A stretch of 64,000 nucleotides of DNA from Fabrea salina (GCA_022984795.1 JALIHJ010000006.1:62001-126000); one strand, 5' to 3'. Counted from the first letter of the stretch, positions 1 through 8,748 are shown. A program made the numbers and translations. Notes: generated by a model from the sequence alone, not told the origin.

Positions 1-638
1 AAACTAACTTAGCCAAACTCGAAAAGTCCGACAACAACCAAAAGCTTTTAAACGAATGCGACCCTGAATTCAAGCGACTGCGCTCAGACTTCGACGCTTG
101 CGAACAAGCACTTCTAGAAGTAGAAGACACTTTGCAACAAGGAGCTGCTCGCAAAGAACTCCAAGACCTCAGACAAACCTTCAACAGAATCCACGCAGAA
201 CTAGAATTCAAGCGTGGAGGACAGTCATTGTTTGGGAACCAAGTGCCTCAGCCAGCAGAACCCCAACAACCCTTGTCAGACATGAATGTGCAGCAGGTGA
301 TCTCTCGAGGCGACAAAGCTTACTTGGAAGCTGAAGAGCGCATGAAAAACGCTTACGGAGTAAGTGAACAGGCAAAACAAGTTGCTGGCGGCATAGAAGC
401 TGAACTTTACGAACAAGAACAGCAAATCGACCGAGTGGACGAAAAAGCCCAAGACATAAGGTCTTTGCTCAAAAAAGCTGGGAAAGTGATGAACTTGATT
501 TACAGAAGGTACCTTACTGACAAGTTGATACTTTGCTTGATCTGCGTGATATTTATAGTGATAGTATTTTTAATAGTTTACGGAGCACTCGGCTTAGACG
601 AAGAAGACCAGTTCAACACTCCAGACGACCAGGTTTAG
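1..638 (+). CDS. NPSN-like Qb-SNARE (5' end outside window)
   Basis: Frame 3 is open from the first bases, so the gene starts upstream of the window; the Leu codon at 132 is not a start. The visible part has an N-terminal helical region, a SNARE-like heptad helix (about 285-500), a basic RR.LTDK motif just before one C-terminal transmembrane segment (about 525-590), and a short acidic tail. The order KKAxK...(R)xxTDK-LILC and a tail after the anchor resemble plant NPSN Qb-SNAREs more than Vti1 or membrin, which usually end at the anchor. The expected role is membrane fusion in the endomembrane system. It ends in TAG, and the next gene begins 14 bp later. Subfamily assignment is from memory of family motifs. 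Confidence 0.75.
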   Translation, partial: TNLAKLEKSDNNQKLLNECDPEFKRLRSDFDACEQALLEVEDTLQQGAARKELQDLRQTFNRIHAELEFKRGGQSLFGNQVPQPAEPQQPLSDMNVQQVISRGDKAYLEAEERMKNAYGVSEQAKQVAGGIEAELYEQEQQIDRVDEKAQDIRSLLKKAGKVMNLIYRRYLTDKLILCLICVIFIVIVFLIVYGALGLDEEDQFNTPDDQV

Positions 639-652
639 TGTATTAATAAACA

Positions 653-2383
653 ATGTCAGAACTATTTAACTTCTGGGCTATCGAAGAAGGGCTTGAAGAC
701 GACCCTGAATTCGAACTGCGCAAACCCACACACGCCAAAAAAAAGCGCAACTTAGAAAAGCACAAAAAACGCATTTTGGAGCTGAAAGAGTCCTCAAGCC
801 AGTTAAGTGACCTGACAATGCCAATAGGCAGAGAGTGCGACTGGGGCAACCGGGAGTACAAACTGCGCTTAGTGAACCTTACAGACACACGCAAAGAAGA
901 ACTGATCACTCAGATGACTTACAGACTTGCAGAAGGCAAAGGCCAAGCCTTCTACATGGTAGGAATTAACGACGAAGGAATTCCTCAAGGCCTCAACAAA
1001 CAAGACATGGACGAGAGCCTTTCCAACCTAGAGTGCATGGCCACTCGTGTGCGTGCCAAGATGATTGTGCTGCGTCGTCAAAAAGGGATGCAGGGGGAGG
1101 TCGCAGAAGTTATGGTCAACAAGCGAGAAAGAGAAGGAGTCATTATGGACGTAAGAGTTATTCTTCTCGGAAGTGGCCACTCTGGAAAAAGCACCTTGAT
1201 AGGGGTGATGACAAATGGCAAGCTAGACAACGGCAAGGGCGAAGCTAGGCTTAACGTTTGCAAGCACAGACATGAAGCCATGATGGGAAAGACCAGTTCT
1301 GTGTCTCAGCACGTGTTGGGGTTTGACTCAAATGGAGAAGTCACTAACCACAGTTTGGGCCATAGAAACTCTTCAGAGTACATTTTGGACAACTCATCCA
1401 AGATAATTACTTTCATTGACTTGGCTGGAAGCGAAAAGTACCTGAAAAGCGTTGTAGGGGCTATTTGCAGCCAACTGCCTGACTACGGAGTACTGACTTT
1501 AGACGTGTCTGCAGGGGTAGACTTGGTTTGTTTGGAGCACCTGAGACTGGCAGAAGCAATGCAGTTGCCTTATATAGTGGTGCTTACTAAGGTTGACATT
1601 GCTACTCACGAAGACTTAAACGTAACTCTGGACCAACTAGACTACTACATCAAGCCTTTGAAGCTCCATGTGAACAACGAAGAAGACGTAGTTATTTGCA
1701 GTCGGCATTTTTTTTCAGAAAAAATAGTTCCTGTGTTCCAGTTGAGTTGTGTGAAAGGAGACAACTTAGACTTGCTGATGTCTTTTTTGAACCTGTTGCC
1801 TGTGTCTGAGTACTGGGACGAAGAGTCACAAACTCAGTTTTACGTAGAAAGGTGCTTTGAAAAAGAAGGAGTAGGCACCATACTAGGAGGAGTAGTTATC
1901 AAAGGAAGAGTGGACCTTGGGACTCACATGCTCTTGGGTCCAGACAACAGCGGGGAGTTTTGCAGAGTCAAAATACTAGGAATTCACTGCAAGCGGGTGG
2001 CTGTTAGAAGTGTAAGGGCAGGACAGTTCTGCAGCTTCAATGTGACTGAGTGCGGAAAAGTCAGGTCAGGAATGGTTCTGCTCGACACCAATGCAAGTCC
2101 TAAAGCTAGTATGGAGTTCAACTGCGAAATCACTCCTATTGACAACTGCACTGAAACAAGGCAACTTAAAGTTAGCTACAAGCCCCTTATTCACACACAG
2201 ACTATTAAGCAAGTGGCAGGGCTAGTGTGCGACACTGAAGACTCAATAGAAATTCACCCAAATCAAGCCAAAAGTTTGCGACTGAGGTTTTTGTACCACC
2301 CTGAGTACATTGAGCCAGGGACTCGGTTGATGATTAAGGATACTTTTATGACAGCAGTTGGGTTGATAAAAGAAGTATCTTAG
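653..2383 (+). CDS. GTPBP1/GTPBP2-like translational GTPase
   Basis: A 576-aa protein of the EF-Tu-related GTPBP1/2 family, which acts in ribosome rescue and mRNA surveillance with Pelota-type factors. The G domain begins near residue 171 with GSGHSGKST, followed by the family signature LDNGKGEARLN and a TSSVSQ..LGFDS stretch, the G3 motif DLAGSEKY (residue 256) and the G4 motif TKVD (about 312). Beta-barrel domains II and III follow, ending with a FLYHPEYIEPGTRL stretch typical of GTPBP2. The P-loop is odd: GTPBP1 has NVDAGKST and GTPBP2 has GCDVGKST, so the usual Asp is replaced in the GHS version here. ATG 653 is the only sensible start, 14 bp after the previous stop. Confidence 0.9.
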   Translation: MSELFNFWAIEEGLEDDPEFELRKPTHAKKKRNLEKHKKRILELKESSSQLSDLTMPIGRECDWGNREYKLRLVNLTDTRKEELITQMTYRLAEGKGQAFYMVGINDEGIPQGLNKQDMDESLSNLECMATRVRAKMIVLRRQKGMQGEVAEVMVNKREREGVIMDVRVILLGSGHSGKSTLIGVMTNGKLDNGKGEARLNVCKHRHEAMMGKTSSVSQHVLGFDSNGEVTNHSLGHRNSSEYILDNSSKIITFIDLAGSEKYLKSVVGAICSQLPDYGVLTLDVSAGVDLVCLEHLRLAEAMQLPYIVVLTKVDIATHEDLNVTLDQLDYYIKPLKLHVNNEEDVVICSRHFFSEKIVPVFQLSCVKGDNLDLLMSFLNLLPVSEYWDEESQTQFYVERCFEKEGVGTILGGVVIKGRVDLGTHMLLGPDNSGEFCRVKILGIHCKRVAVRSVRAGQFCSFNVTECGKVRSGMVLLDTNASPKASMEFNCEITPIDNCTETRQLKVSYKPLIHTQTIKQVAGLVCDTEDSIEIHPNQAKSLRLRFLYHPEYIEPGTRLMIKDTFMTAVGLIKEVS

Positions 2384-2396
2384 TGTTAACATATAA

Positions 2397-3713
2397 ATGC
2401 TAATAAGTGGTTCAAAAAGGCTGATTTCTTCTCTTAAGTCAGTACTGGAAGAAAAGGTTGCTTTAAAAAGAGAAACACTCAGTAAGGTCAAAAAAGACTA
2501 CGGGCACTTTCCCCTTGGCCAAATGACTGCTGATCAGCTTATTGGAGGCATGCGGAGTGTTAAAGCTTTGCTTACGGAAACCTCAAAACTAGACCCTTTC
2601 CACGGAATTAGGTTTAGAGGACTTTCTATTCCTGAGTGCTTTGAAAGGCTTCCAGCTAAGTACAGAGAACCCCTTCCTGAAGCAATGTTTTGGTTACTTT
2701 TGACTGGAGAAGTCCCCAGTTCCTCCCAGCTAGAAGAGCTCAGGTCAGAAATGGCTGCAAAAGCAAGTATTCCTGAGCACACTAAAAACTTAATTAGGTC
2801 CTTTCCTAAAGAAACCCACCCAATGACTCAGTTTTCAGCAGGGGTGCTTTCTCTAGGCATGCAGAGTAAATTTGATGAAGCCTATTTTGGAAGCGCTAAA
2901 AGAACTGAGCACTGGGAAAGCACCCTTGAAGATTCTATAAACTTAGTAGCAAAGTTGCCTCACTTAGCTGCTTTTATATACCGCAATGCCTACAAGAACG
3001 GAAAAACCAGAAACCCCCAAACTGAACTTGACTTTTCAGAAAACTTCGGAAAGATGCTAGGATGGGACGACGTTAACTTCTTTGAGTTCCTGCGCTTGTA
3101 CATTGTGCTTCATTGCGACCACGAGGGGGGAAACGTTTCTGCACACGCAACTCACTTAGTAGGCTCAGCGCTTTCTGACGCCTACAAGTCCTTTTCAGCA
3201 GGACTTAACGGACTTGCAGGGCCGTTGCACGGGCTTGCTAACCAAGAATGCCTGACTTGGCTTTTGAAGCTCAGAAAAGTAGTAGGTGACGACCCTAGTG
3301 AAGAAACTATAGAAGTCTACGTGAGGCAAACCCTTAGCCATGGACAAGTAATTCCTGGCTACGGACATGCGGTGTTGAGAGTAACGGACCCTAGGTTCAC
3401 GGCTTTCCAGAACTTCTCTAAAAAGGTGATGTGGGACTGTCCTCTTTGCCGCATAGTGGAGAAGTGTTCGAAAGTGGTTCCGAAGATTTTGAAAGAAAGT
3501 GGGAAAGTCAAAAACCCTTTTCCGAACGTCGATGCTCACAGTGGGTCTTTGCTGTACTACTTTGGTTTAGTAGAGCATAACTTTTTCACAGTGCTGTTTG
3601 GAGTGTCGAGGGCAATGGGAGTTACGGCAAGTTTGGTCTGGGACAGAGCGTTGATGCTTCCAATTGAGAGGCCTGGAAGCATTACTTTGTTAGAACTTGA
3701 AGAATTTAACTAA
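2397..3713 (+). CDS. CS: citrate synthase, mitochondrial
   Basis: A 438-aa type I citrate synthase that condenses oxaloacetate and acetyl-CoA in the TCA cycle. The first 20 residues (MLISGSKRLISSLKS...) are basic and Ser-rich without acidic residues, as in a mitochondrial presequence. Catalytic elements are all visible: GPLHGLANQE (first active-site His), PGYGHAVLRVTDPRF (second His) and VDAHSGSLLYYFG (catalytic Asp). Length fits mitochondrial enzymes. It lies 13 bp after the GTPBP gene and 7 bp before the next gene, same strand. Asp codons are GAC-biased (12 GAC, 4 GAT), typical of the well-conserved genes in this window. Confidence 0.97.
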   Translation: MLISGSKRLISSLKSVLEEKVALKRETLSKVKKDYGHFPLGQMTADQLIGGMRSVKALLTETSKLDPFHGIRFRGLSIPECFERLPAKYREPLPEAMFWLLLTGEVPSSSQLEELRSEMAAKASIPEHTKNLIRSFPKETHPMTQFSAGVLSLGMQSKFDEAYFGSAKRTEHWESTLEDSINLVAKLPHLAAFIYRNAYKNGKTRNPQTELDFSENFGKMLGWDDVNFFEFLRLYIVLHCDHEGGNVSAHATHLVGSALSDAYKSFSAGLNGLAGPLHGLANQECLTWLLKLRKVVGDDPSEETIEVYVRQTLSHGQVIPGYGHAVLRVTDPRFTAFQNFSKKVMWDCPLCRIVEKCSKVVPKILKESGKVKNPFPNVDAHSGSLLYYFGLVEHNFFTVLFGVSRAMGVTASLVWDRALMLPIERPGSITLLELEEFN

Positions 3714-3720
3714 TGAATAA

Positions 3721-5025
3721 ATGGAAAACAAAGGACTGACAGACCGTCAACTCAAAAGAATGCTAATAAAAGAAGAAACCCAGAGCGAAATCCAACCTAA
3801 GCTAACTAAAGAGTCTGAAGAAAAAGAAATTTCTAGTCAGTTAGCAAACATTAAAAAGAAGTACGACAAACTGAAAGACCAGAACTCCAAAAAAAAGCAA
3901 CAACTCAAAAAACTTAAACTGGAGATCCAAGAAGTAAACACTTGGGCTAAAGGACTCGAAGAAGAAAAACAAAACTACAGAGAAAAACAAGAGCAACTCC
4001 AGTCACAACTTAAAGATGTTCAACTCCTAATAGAAGAAGAAGAATACAACCAAAAAGTGTACAGAAACATGCTTGAAAGAAACAAAAAGGAACAACTAAG
4101 ACTTGACAAACAGTCCAGCAAACTCTACGAAAACTTAAGGTCTGCCAAAACGATTCTCAACAAAGAAAAAGAAAAGTCCTTAAAGTCCCAAGAAGACAAG
4201 TTCGAGTCAGTCAACTTAGCCAGAAGAATCCAGTCAAGCATGGAAGACGACCAAAAAAAGCAAGAAAGACGACTTGAAATGCTCGAAAAAACCATGCAGA
4301 TGCAAAGAGATGTTTCTATGAGGCGTGAAGAAAGATTCAGAAGACAAGCCAACATCGCTGAAAAAGCTGCTAACGAAGACCGGGCACAACAAGAAAACAA
4401 GTACCTAGAAAGCTTACTTCTGCATAAGTTTTACTACTTGTTTTTAAAAAGAAAACTCGACAACGAAAAAAGAGCCAGAAGTAACTACGAAGAAGCTTTC
4501 CAGCACATCAAACAAGCTACAGGGCTGGGCTCTTTAGATGAAATAGTTGAAAAGTTCTTAACCAGAGAAGAAACTTATAACGAGTTACTGATTTCTGTGA
4601 ACGAAGCCGAAGTGAACCTCGAAGACCTTAAGTCTAAGTACGATGAAGCCAAGCAAAAACTCAGAGAACTAAGCATACTGCACGAAAAGAACTCTTTCGT
4701 CCTCATGGACAAAGACTACTTTGGAGTGGAAAAAGAACTTCACAGCCAACAAAGAGACTATGAAACTAAAAAGTCAGCTTACTACAGAACTAGTAAAGTC
4801 TACAATGACACTGTAGAGTGGGCTTACAAAATGCTGAGTGAAATGGGAGGAGCTGAAGCTGGCAGTTCACTTAGCTTGAAAGAAGTTTTCGACCTTTTTG
4901 AAGAAAAACTTGCTCAACTCATTGAAGAAGCCCAAAAAGACCCAGAATTTCAGAAACGACTCAAAAGTTATACTCAGATAAAGCAAGTAAATACTAACTA
5001 TTTGAAAACTGGAATCCCTAAATAA
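3721..5025 (+). CDS. coiled-coil protein, outer dynein arm docking complex type
   Basis: A 434-aa, almost fully helical, charged protein. The order of segments fits the CCDC151/CCDC114/CCDC63 (ODAD, ODA docking) family: an internal YRNMLERNKKE stretch followed by a long helix, then an F..IK.ATG....DEIVEKFLTREETYNEL segment that these proteins share, then a final helix. Members anchor outer dynein arms on doublet microtubules. Which of the three subunits it is cannot be decided by eye. Its TAA is 10 bp from the stop of lipin on the other strand, so both 3' ends are packed together. Confidence 0.7.
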   Translation: MENKGLTDRQLKRMLIKEETQSEIQPKLTKESEEKEISSQLANIKKKYDKLKDQNSKKKQQLKKLKLEIQEVNTWAKGLEEEKQNYREKQEQLQSQLKDVQLLIEEEEYNQKVYRNMLERNKKEQLRLDKQSSKLYENLRSAKTILNKEKEKSLKSQEDKFESVNLARRIQSSMEDDQKKQERRLEMLEKTMQMQRDVSMRREERFRRQANIAEKAANEDRAQQENKYLESLLLHKFYYLFLKRKLDNEKRARSNYEEAFQHIKQATGLGSLDEIVEKFLTREETYNELLISVNEAEVNLEDLKSKYDEAKQKLRELSILHEKNSFVLMDKDYFGVEKELHSQQRDYETKKSAYYRTSKVYNDTVEWAYKMLSEMGGAEAGSSLSLKEVFDLFEEKLAQLIEEAQKDPEFQKRLKSYTQIKQVNTNYLKTGIPK

Positions 5026-5035
5026 CATTATATAA

Positions 5036-6439
5036 TCAAGGCAAGACTTCCAAAATAGACTGTTCTAAGTGCAAGTAACTGTTCACTTCGGTGCCATCAA
5101 ACACGTAAATTCTGCCTTCAGGGTTCACAATGAAGATTTTCTCCAAAGGAACTCCAGCTGCTCTGTAAGCTATAGCGTCAGTGTCTCTGTTGCCGAACCC
5201 TGCAAAAAAGGGTTCTACTTCGGGTGGAAACAAAGACCGCACCTCTTTAAGCATTCCAGCTTTGAACTTCTGAGGCACTTTTTTAATGACTTCCCTCACG
5301 AAGGACCGAAACAACCTGTCGGGCGACAAAAGAATAGGTCCGTCTGGGAGGCCTTGCTCTCCTTGGAGCACTGACTCTAAGTAGTTCTTGGTAGTTTTAG
5401 CTTGCCCGATAGCTCTTGAAGACAAGTACATAATGTTGTAGCCTCTAGCTTTTAAAGTTTGGTACAATGAAACTACTCCAGGGTGGCTCCAGTCTTTGCC
5501 TACCATAGGCAAAATGTGGCCTAGCACATCTGACCTGGTTATAGTGCCGTCAATGTCTGAAATTATGATTTTGTCTCTGGAGTCCCATAAGTAGATGCGG
5601 CCTTCTAGAGTGTGTTCTCCCTGGATTCGACTTTTGATGGTGTAGGTTATTTTGTTTTTGCCTGGTTTGAGTTTGAGTTTTTGGAGCTCAGAAGAAGGAA
5701 GACTGAGTGACTGTTTGCAACAGTTTGGTTTAGGAGTGGGTTCTTCAATGTCTCTTTGAAAAACCAGTTCTGAAATAATAATAGGAATGGCACTTTGGTA
5801 GTCGTAAAGTTTGTTTTCAATTCTGACCATAAGGTTGGGGTTACTTAGTATTTCCCAGGGGTTCTTTTTGAAGTCTTTAAAACTCACTTTGTTTTCAGCA
5901 AAGACTTGGTTTAGGTCACTAGACTTGCCAACTAAGTGCCCACACAGAGAAATGTCGGCGTCACTCTGAGTTTCTTCAGAGTCAAAAACTTCTTCGAGGT
6001 CTCCTGAGTTCGGAGTTACTGGCAAAGGAGACCTAGGCTTTTTGGACTTCTTGAAGAAACTAGTGATTGACCTGAACACTGACCTTTTCTGGTTGTCTTG
6101 TCTTTGGTTCTCTGCAGTTTTGTGCTTCGGACTTAAAATTGGTGAAGTAATTAGTTCCTCCTCAGTGTCCTCAAAAGCTTTTTCGACAAAAAATGCTTCA
6201 CCTTCTTGGCCTAGCTTCATTCTTACTTGGGTAGGTTTTTCGTTTACTTTTATCTTGACTGTTTTTTCTGAACTTTTAAGTAACTTAAGCTTGCCAAAGC
6301 GCACGTGGAACTGAGTAGAGTGAAGCGAACCGTCAGGGTGCTGAATGACTATGACGTCCAGTGCCCCCGAGAGAGTAGCTTTGTTAAGGTCTAGTGAACC
6401 CGAGATTCCCGAAAATATTCTGCCGATGGTTTGCATCAT
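5036..6439 (-). CDS. lipin, phosphatidate phosphatase
   Basis: A 467-aa Mg-dependent phosphatidate phosphatase, making diacylglycerol for glycerolipid synthesis. The N-terminal N-LIP domain (residues about 1-95) begins MMQTIGRIFSGISGSLDLN. The C-terminal haloacid-dehalogenase domain carries the catalytic DIDGT (D295 and D297) followed by TRSDVLGHILPMVGKDWSHPGV, the classical lipin signature. It is short for the family because the middle linker is small. The stop is TGA (5036-5038), the only TGA stop in the window; reading on would give only six more codons before TAG inside the neighbour, so TGA is taken as the true stop. Confidence 0.95.
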   Translation of the reverse strand: MMQTIGRIFSGISGSLDLNKATLSGALDVIVIQHPDGSLHSTQFHVRFGKLKLLKSSEKTVKIKVNEKPTQVRMKLGQEGEAFFVEKAFEDTEEELITSPILSPKHKTAENQRQDNQKRSVFRSITSFFKKSKKPRSPLPVTPNSGDLEEVFDSEETQSDADISLCGHLVGKSSDLNQVFAENKVSFKDFKKNPWEILSNPNLMVRIENKLYDYQSAIPIIISELVFQRDIEEPTPKPNCCKQSLSLPSSELQKLKLKPGKNKITYTIKSRIQGEHTLEGRIYLWDSRDKIIISDIDGTITRSDVLGHILPMVGKDWSHPGVVSLYQTLKARGYNIMYLSSRAIGQAKTTKNYLESVLQGEQGLPDGPILLSPDRLFRSFVREVIKKVPQKFKAGMLKEVRSLFPPEVEPFFAGFGNRDTDAIAYRAAGVPLEKIFIVNPEGRIYVFDGTEVNSYLHLEQSILEVLP

Positions 6440-6445
6440 TAACTA

Positions 6446-7000
6446 TTAGTTAATTAAGTATTTGTGGATTCTGTAAACTCCTCCTGATATTCCAATCACT
6501 GTGCACAAAAACATCAGCAAGTTCTCTGTAAAGGCCCAAAAAGACACTTCAGGGCTGCTTTGCATAATGTGGCCTACATCACAAAACTGGTGTGTACACT
6601 TTCCGTAGCAAGCAATGGGGTCCTTGAATTCGTTGGAAGAACAGAAGCTTCCACAAGAACTAGTGCAGTCACTTTCTAGAGCCAGCATGTTCTGGGGAGG
6701 ACCTCCCGGGATAAGCATTTCTTTGCAGCCACAACTTCTAAGGCACTTGTAAGTTCCAGAGAAGTCCTGGGTGTAGCACTCCTTCATGCAGTCGAACTTA
6801 CAGCCTGTTCTTCGTTCGAGCCACTTGACCTCGGCCTCTGTGATGTTGGCTAGTTTAATTTTGTTTCCTTCTCTGTGGATAGACAAAGCTTCCAAGGGGT
6901 TTATGCAGTTGCAGTTGCCTGAGCACAAGTAGTTTGTGCAGTGACCTAGACACTCCTCGTCACAAGCAACTGCTAGTGCAATGACTAAGAAAATAAGCAT
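6446..7000 (-). CDS. Cys-rich type I membrane protein, unknown
   Basis: A 184-aa protein of no recognised family. Residues 1-13 are a signal peptide (MLIFLVIALAVAC). The next ~135 residues are rich in cysteine, often as pairs spaced 3-4 apart (CDEECLGHC, CLRSCGCK, CTSSCGSFC), suggesting a disulfide-bonded luminal or surface domain. One transmembrane segment lies at about 153-175, followed by a short basic tail (RIHKYLIN). Its stop is 6 bp upstream of the lipin start on the same strand. Confidence 0.7.
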   Translation of the reverse strand: MLIFLVIALAVACDEECLGHCTNYLCSGNCNCINPLEALSIHREGNKIKLANITEAEVKWLERRTGCKFDCMKECYTQDFSGTYKCLRSCGCKEMLIPGGPPQNMLALESDCTSSCGSFCSSNEFKDPIACYGKCTHQFCDVGHIMQSSPEVSFWAFTENLLMFLCTVIGISGGVYRIHKYLIN

Positions 7001-7062
7001 TTCTAGAATTATTAGTTAGTCGCTTGTATGGGCTCCCAACACAACTTCAAACTAAGTAAAGC

Positions 7063-7287
7063 TTACTTGAGTTCTTCTTCATAAGCTCTTTTGAGTTCTT
7101 CTTCTTCTGAATTTGAATGCAAAAACCTGAACTCTTGGAAAGCCAAGTTCATAAGGTAGGAAGTTGCTAGTCTGTTGTTTTTGAAGGTTTGTAGTTGTCT
7201 AGGTAGGGTTTACTGGCAGTGCATGCAACGCATTTGGACTCTGCTAAGGGCTGCTAAGCTTCTGAACTTTGTAAGGCCTCTAAGCAT
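7063..7287 (-). CDS. small 69-aa protein with one 15-nt intron, possibly mitochondrial
   Basis: This gene appears only after removing a 15-nt intron (7199-7213). Exon 1 runs from ATG at 7287 (MLRGLTKFRSLAALSRVQ...) and would stop just inside the intron if unspliced. The spliced frame continues through an Arg/Lys-containing stretch and ends in an acidic tail (SEEEELKRAYEEELK) at TAA 7063-7065, 69 aa in all. The first ~20 residues are basic, hydroxylated and free of acidic residues, like a mitochondrial presequence, and there is a CMHC pair. No family recognised. The start is 9 bp from the cyclin stop, which matches spacing elsewhere in the window. Confidence 0.7.
7199..7213 (-). other. 15-nt spliceosomal mini-intron
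   Basis: On the minus strand the sequence is GTAAACCCTACCTAG: GTAA donor, A at position 10 (candidate branch point) and TAG acceptor. It splits a Gln codon (phase 2). Retention puts TAA in frame at once. Length, ends and position of the A match the two other introns found in this window. Confidence 0.8.
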
Positions 7288-7296
7288 TTAATATTA

Positions 7297-8112
7297 TTAC
7301 ATGAAAGTAAACCATTTACCAGGGGCGGGCTGCAACTTTGCATTATGCTTGAGAAGTACTGCTACGTATTTGTGGTAGGTCCATTTGTAGGTCATTAGGA
7401 ACTCTTTTAGAGTTTCAACTAGTTGGTCTGAGTAACTGCTGAAAGAAAAGGTGCACTGGGTTAACTTGTGGATGGTAGTGGCTAAGGCGTAAGGACTTAA
7501 AGCTGAAATCTCGTAAGAAACTTGGCACAGCTCTGCTATTAAAACTGCTGTTTGTTTGACTTGGTGGGGATAGCCTTCAATAAACTTTTCTAAGAAGTCA
7601 AGCACAGTGGGAATGCTGATTCGGTACTGAATAGCTTCTAGGATTTCTCTTTCTACAGCTCTGATATAAGACTTGGGGAGTTTTTCGCTAACTATTTTGT
7701 GGTAAATGATTTTGAGCTTGAGGGGCTTAACGTCTTCGTATTTAGAAGCAATGAACATACAAGCTACTCCTATCACATGGAGTTCTTCCAAACCTATAGT
7801 GCGCGCTTGGAGTTTAAAATACACATCCATAATACGCACTGACAGAAAGAAAGTTCTGCTGGAGCACCCAAAGACATGAAGGACTTCACACATCCAATCT
7901 ACCATTTTGCACCTGTGTTCTTCGGTGATTCTGTGGCTAGCCAGACAGTCTTCTGTAGAAAACTCCTTTTCTACCAGTCTAAGTTGGGTTTCAATTTGTT
8001 TTCCGTACTGAGTTGCAATGATCTTGGAAAGGGGAACCCTTTGTAGCTTATAGTCCAAACAAGGAGGAATGTTTTCTTTGTCAGACCCAAACTCACAGGT
8101 ACTTCTAAGCAT
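7297..8112 (-). CDS. cyclin, A/B-like
   Basis: A 271-aa cyclin. The cyclin box begins near residue 68 with RCKMVDWMCEVLHVFGCSSRTFFLSV and continues through the helix with ASKYEDVKPL; a second, C-terminal cyclin fold follows (SIPTVLDFLEKF... to the end). The N-terminus contains KENIPP and is short, without an obvious RxxL destruction box. Likely role: activating subunit of a cyclin-dependent kinase in cell or nuclear cycle control. Other cyclin subclasses are possible. Confidence 0.9.
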   Translation of the reverse strand: MLRSTCEFGSDKENIPPCLDYKLQRVPLSKIIATQYGKQIETQLRLVEKEFSTEDCLASHRITEEHRCKMVDWMCEVLHVFGCSSRTFFLSVRIMDVYFKLQARTIGLEELHVIGVACMFIASKYEDVKPLKLKIIYHKIVSEKLPKSYIRAVEREILEAIQYRISIPTVLDFLEKFIEGYPHQVKQTAVLIAELCQVSYEISALSPYALATTIHKLTQCTFSFSSYSDQLVETLKEFLMTYKWTYHKYVAVLLKHNAKLQPAPGKWFTFM

Positions 8113-8251
8113 TTTTGAATTTAAATTTAGAAATGGAATATCTTTTTGTTTCTGCTGTGAAATGGTGAATGGGTTCCTGGGACAAGTTTATTCATTAAAG
8201 CAACTACTTGCAAGTAATAGTAACTAACTTCTAACTTAAGACTGCTTAGAC
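8113..8251. other. 139-bp spacer between two minus-strand genes
   Basis: AT-rich sequence between the stop of the 90-aa gene and the start of the cyclin gene. It presumably holds the cyclin promoter. I found no ORF, tRNA or mini-intron-bearing exon here. Confidence 0.5.
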
Positions 8252-8524
8252 TTAGTAACTCTTAAGGCACCCCTGAGGAACAGACACAGTGTAGTCTTTG
8301 CCCTTAATGCTGGAAACTGCAGAGTCGTTGCCGTCTACTTCCCAAGGATGCTTGTAGTCTCCAGCGTGTCTGATGAAATTCAGAAACTCTTCTTCTTGTT
8401 GGCTTTTTTCTTGACTGCGGAAGTAGTAAGCTCCAACCAACCCCACTCCAGTGTACATCCATGACAAGAATATCCATTTGTGGGTTCCCCAAGACATTCC
8501 AGGAATCATTAAGCTTTTGAACAT
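8252..8524 (-). CDS. 90-aa single-span membrane protein, unknown
   Basis: Begins MFKSLMIPGMSWGTHKW, then one transmembrane segment (about 18-36: WIFLSWMYTGVGLVGAYYF), then a polar tail rich in Glu and Asp. Size, a single N-terminal membrane helix and lack of a cleaved signal resemble accessory subunits of mitochondrial respiratory complexes, but no family was recognised, so that is inference. A TATAAAAAT element lies directly before the ATG. Confidence 0.65.
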   Translation of the reverse strand: MFKSLMIPGMSWGTHKWIFLSWMYTGVGLVGAYYFRSQEKSQQEEEFLNFIRHAGDYKHPWEVDGNDSAVSSIKGKDYTVSVPQGCLKSY

Positions 8525-8748
8525 ATTTTTATAGGTGCTCAGTGAGCCTTTAACTTTAGAGTGTTAGTGCTTAGGCACTTAGGCAGGTAAGGGTGTAGCA
8601 ACCACAGAGTTCATAAAATATGAAAAGCAAACTTGAACTTAACAAGCAGTGTTTAACAACTAGTTCAAAAGGTGTGTAAACTTGGAGTCTTTAGTTACTG
8701 GTTCTAGAACAAGGCCGAGAAAACCTACTATACTAGAGTTTATAAAAA
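8525..8748. promoter_or_regulatory. 224-bp divergent spacer, the longest in the window
   Basis: Lies between divergent starts. A TATAAAAA tract directly precedes the ATG on each side. Inside are an inverted repeat GCTCA-G-TGAGC (8537-8547) and a perfect tandem CTTAGGCA (8570-8577 and 8578-8585). No ORF, and no convincing tRNA cloverleaf could be built. Confidence 0.45.

Noticed and set aside
132-638. The SNARE frame starting at 132
   Set aside because: The codon is TTG and the frame is open upstream to the first bases of the window, so the gene is simply cut by the edge.
8525-8748. A tRNA gene in the spacer (a GGTTC-like box is visible)
   Set aside because: The bases after GGTTC do not fit a B box and no acceptor stem or anticodon loop could be formed.
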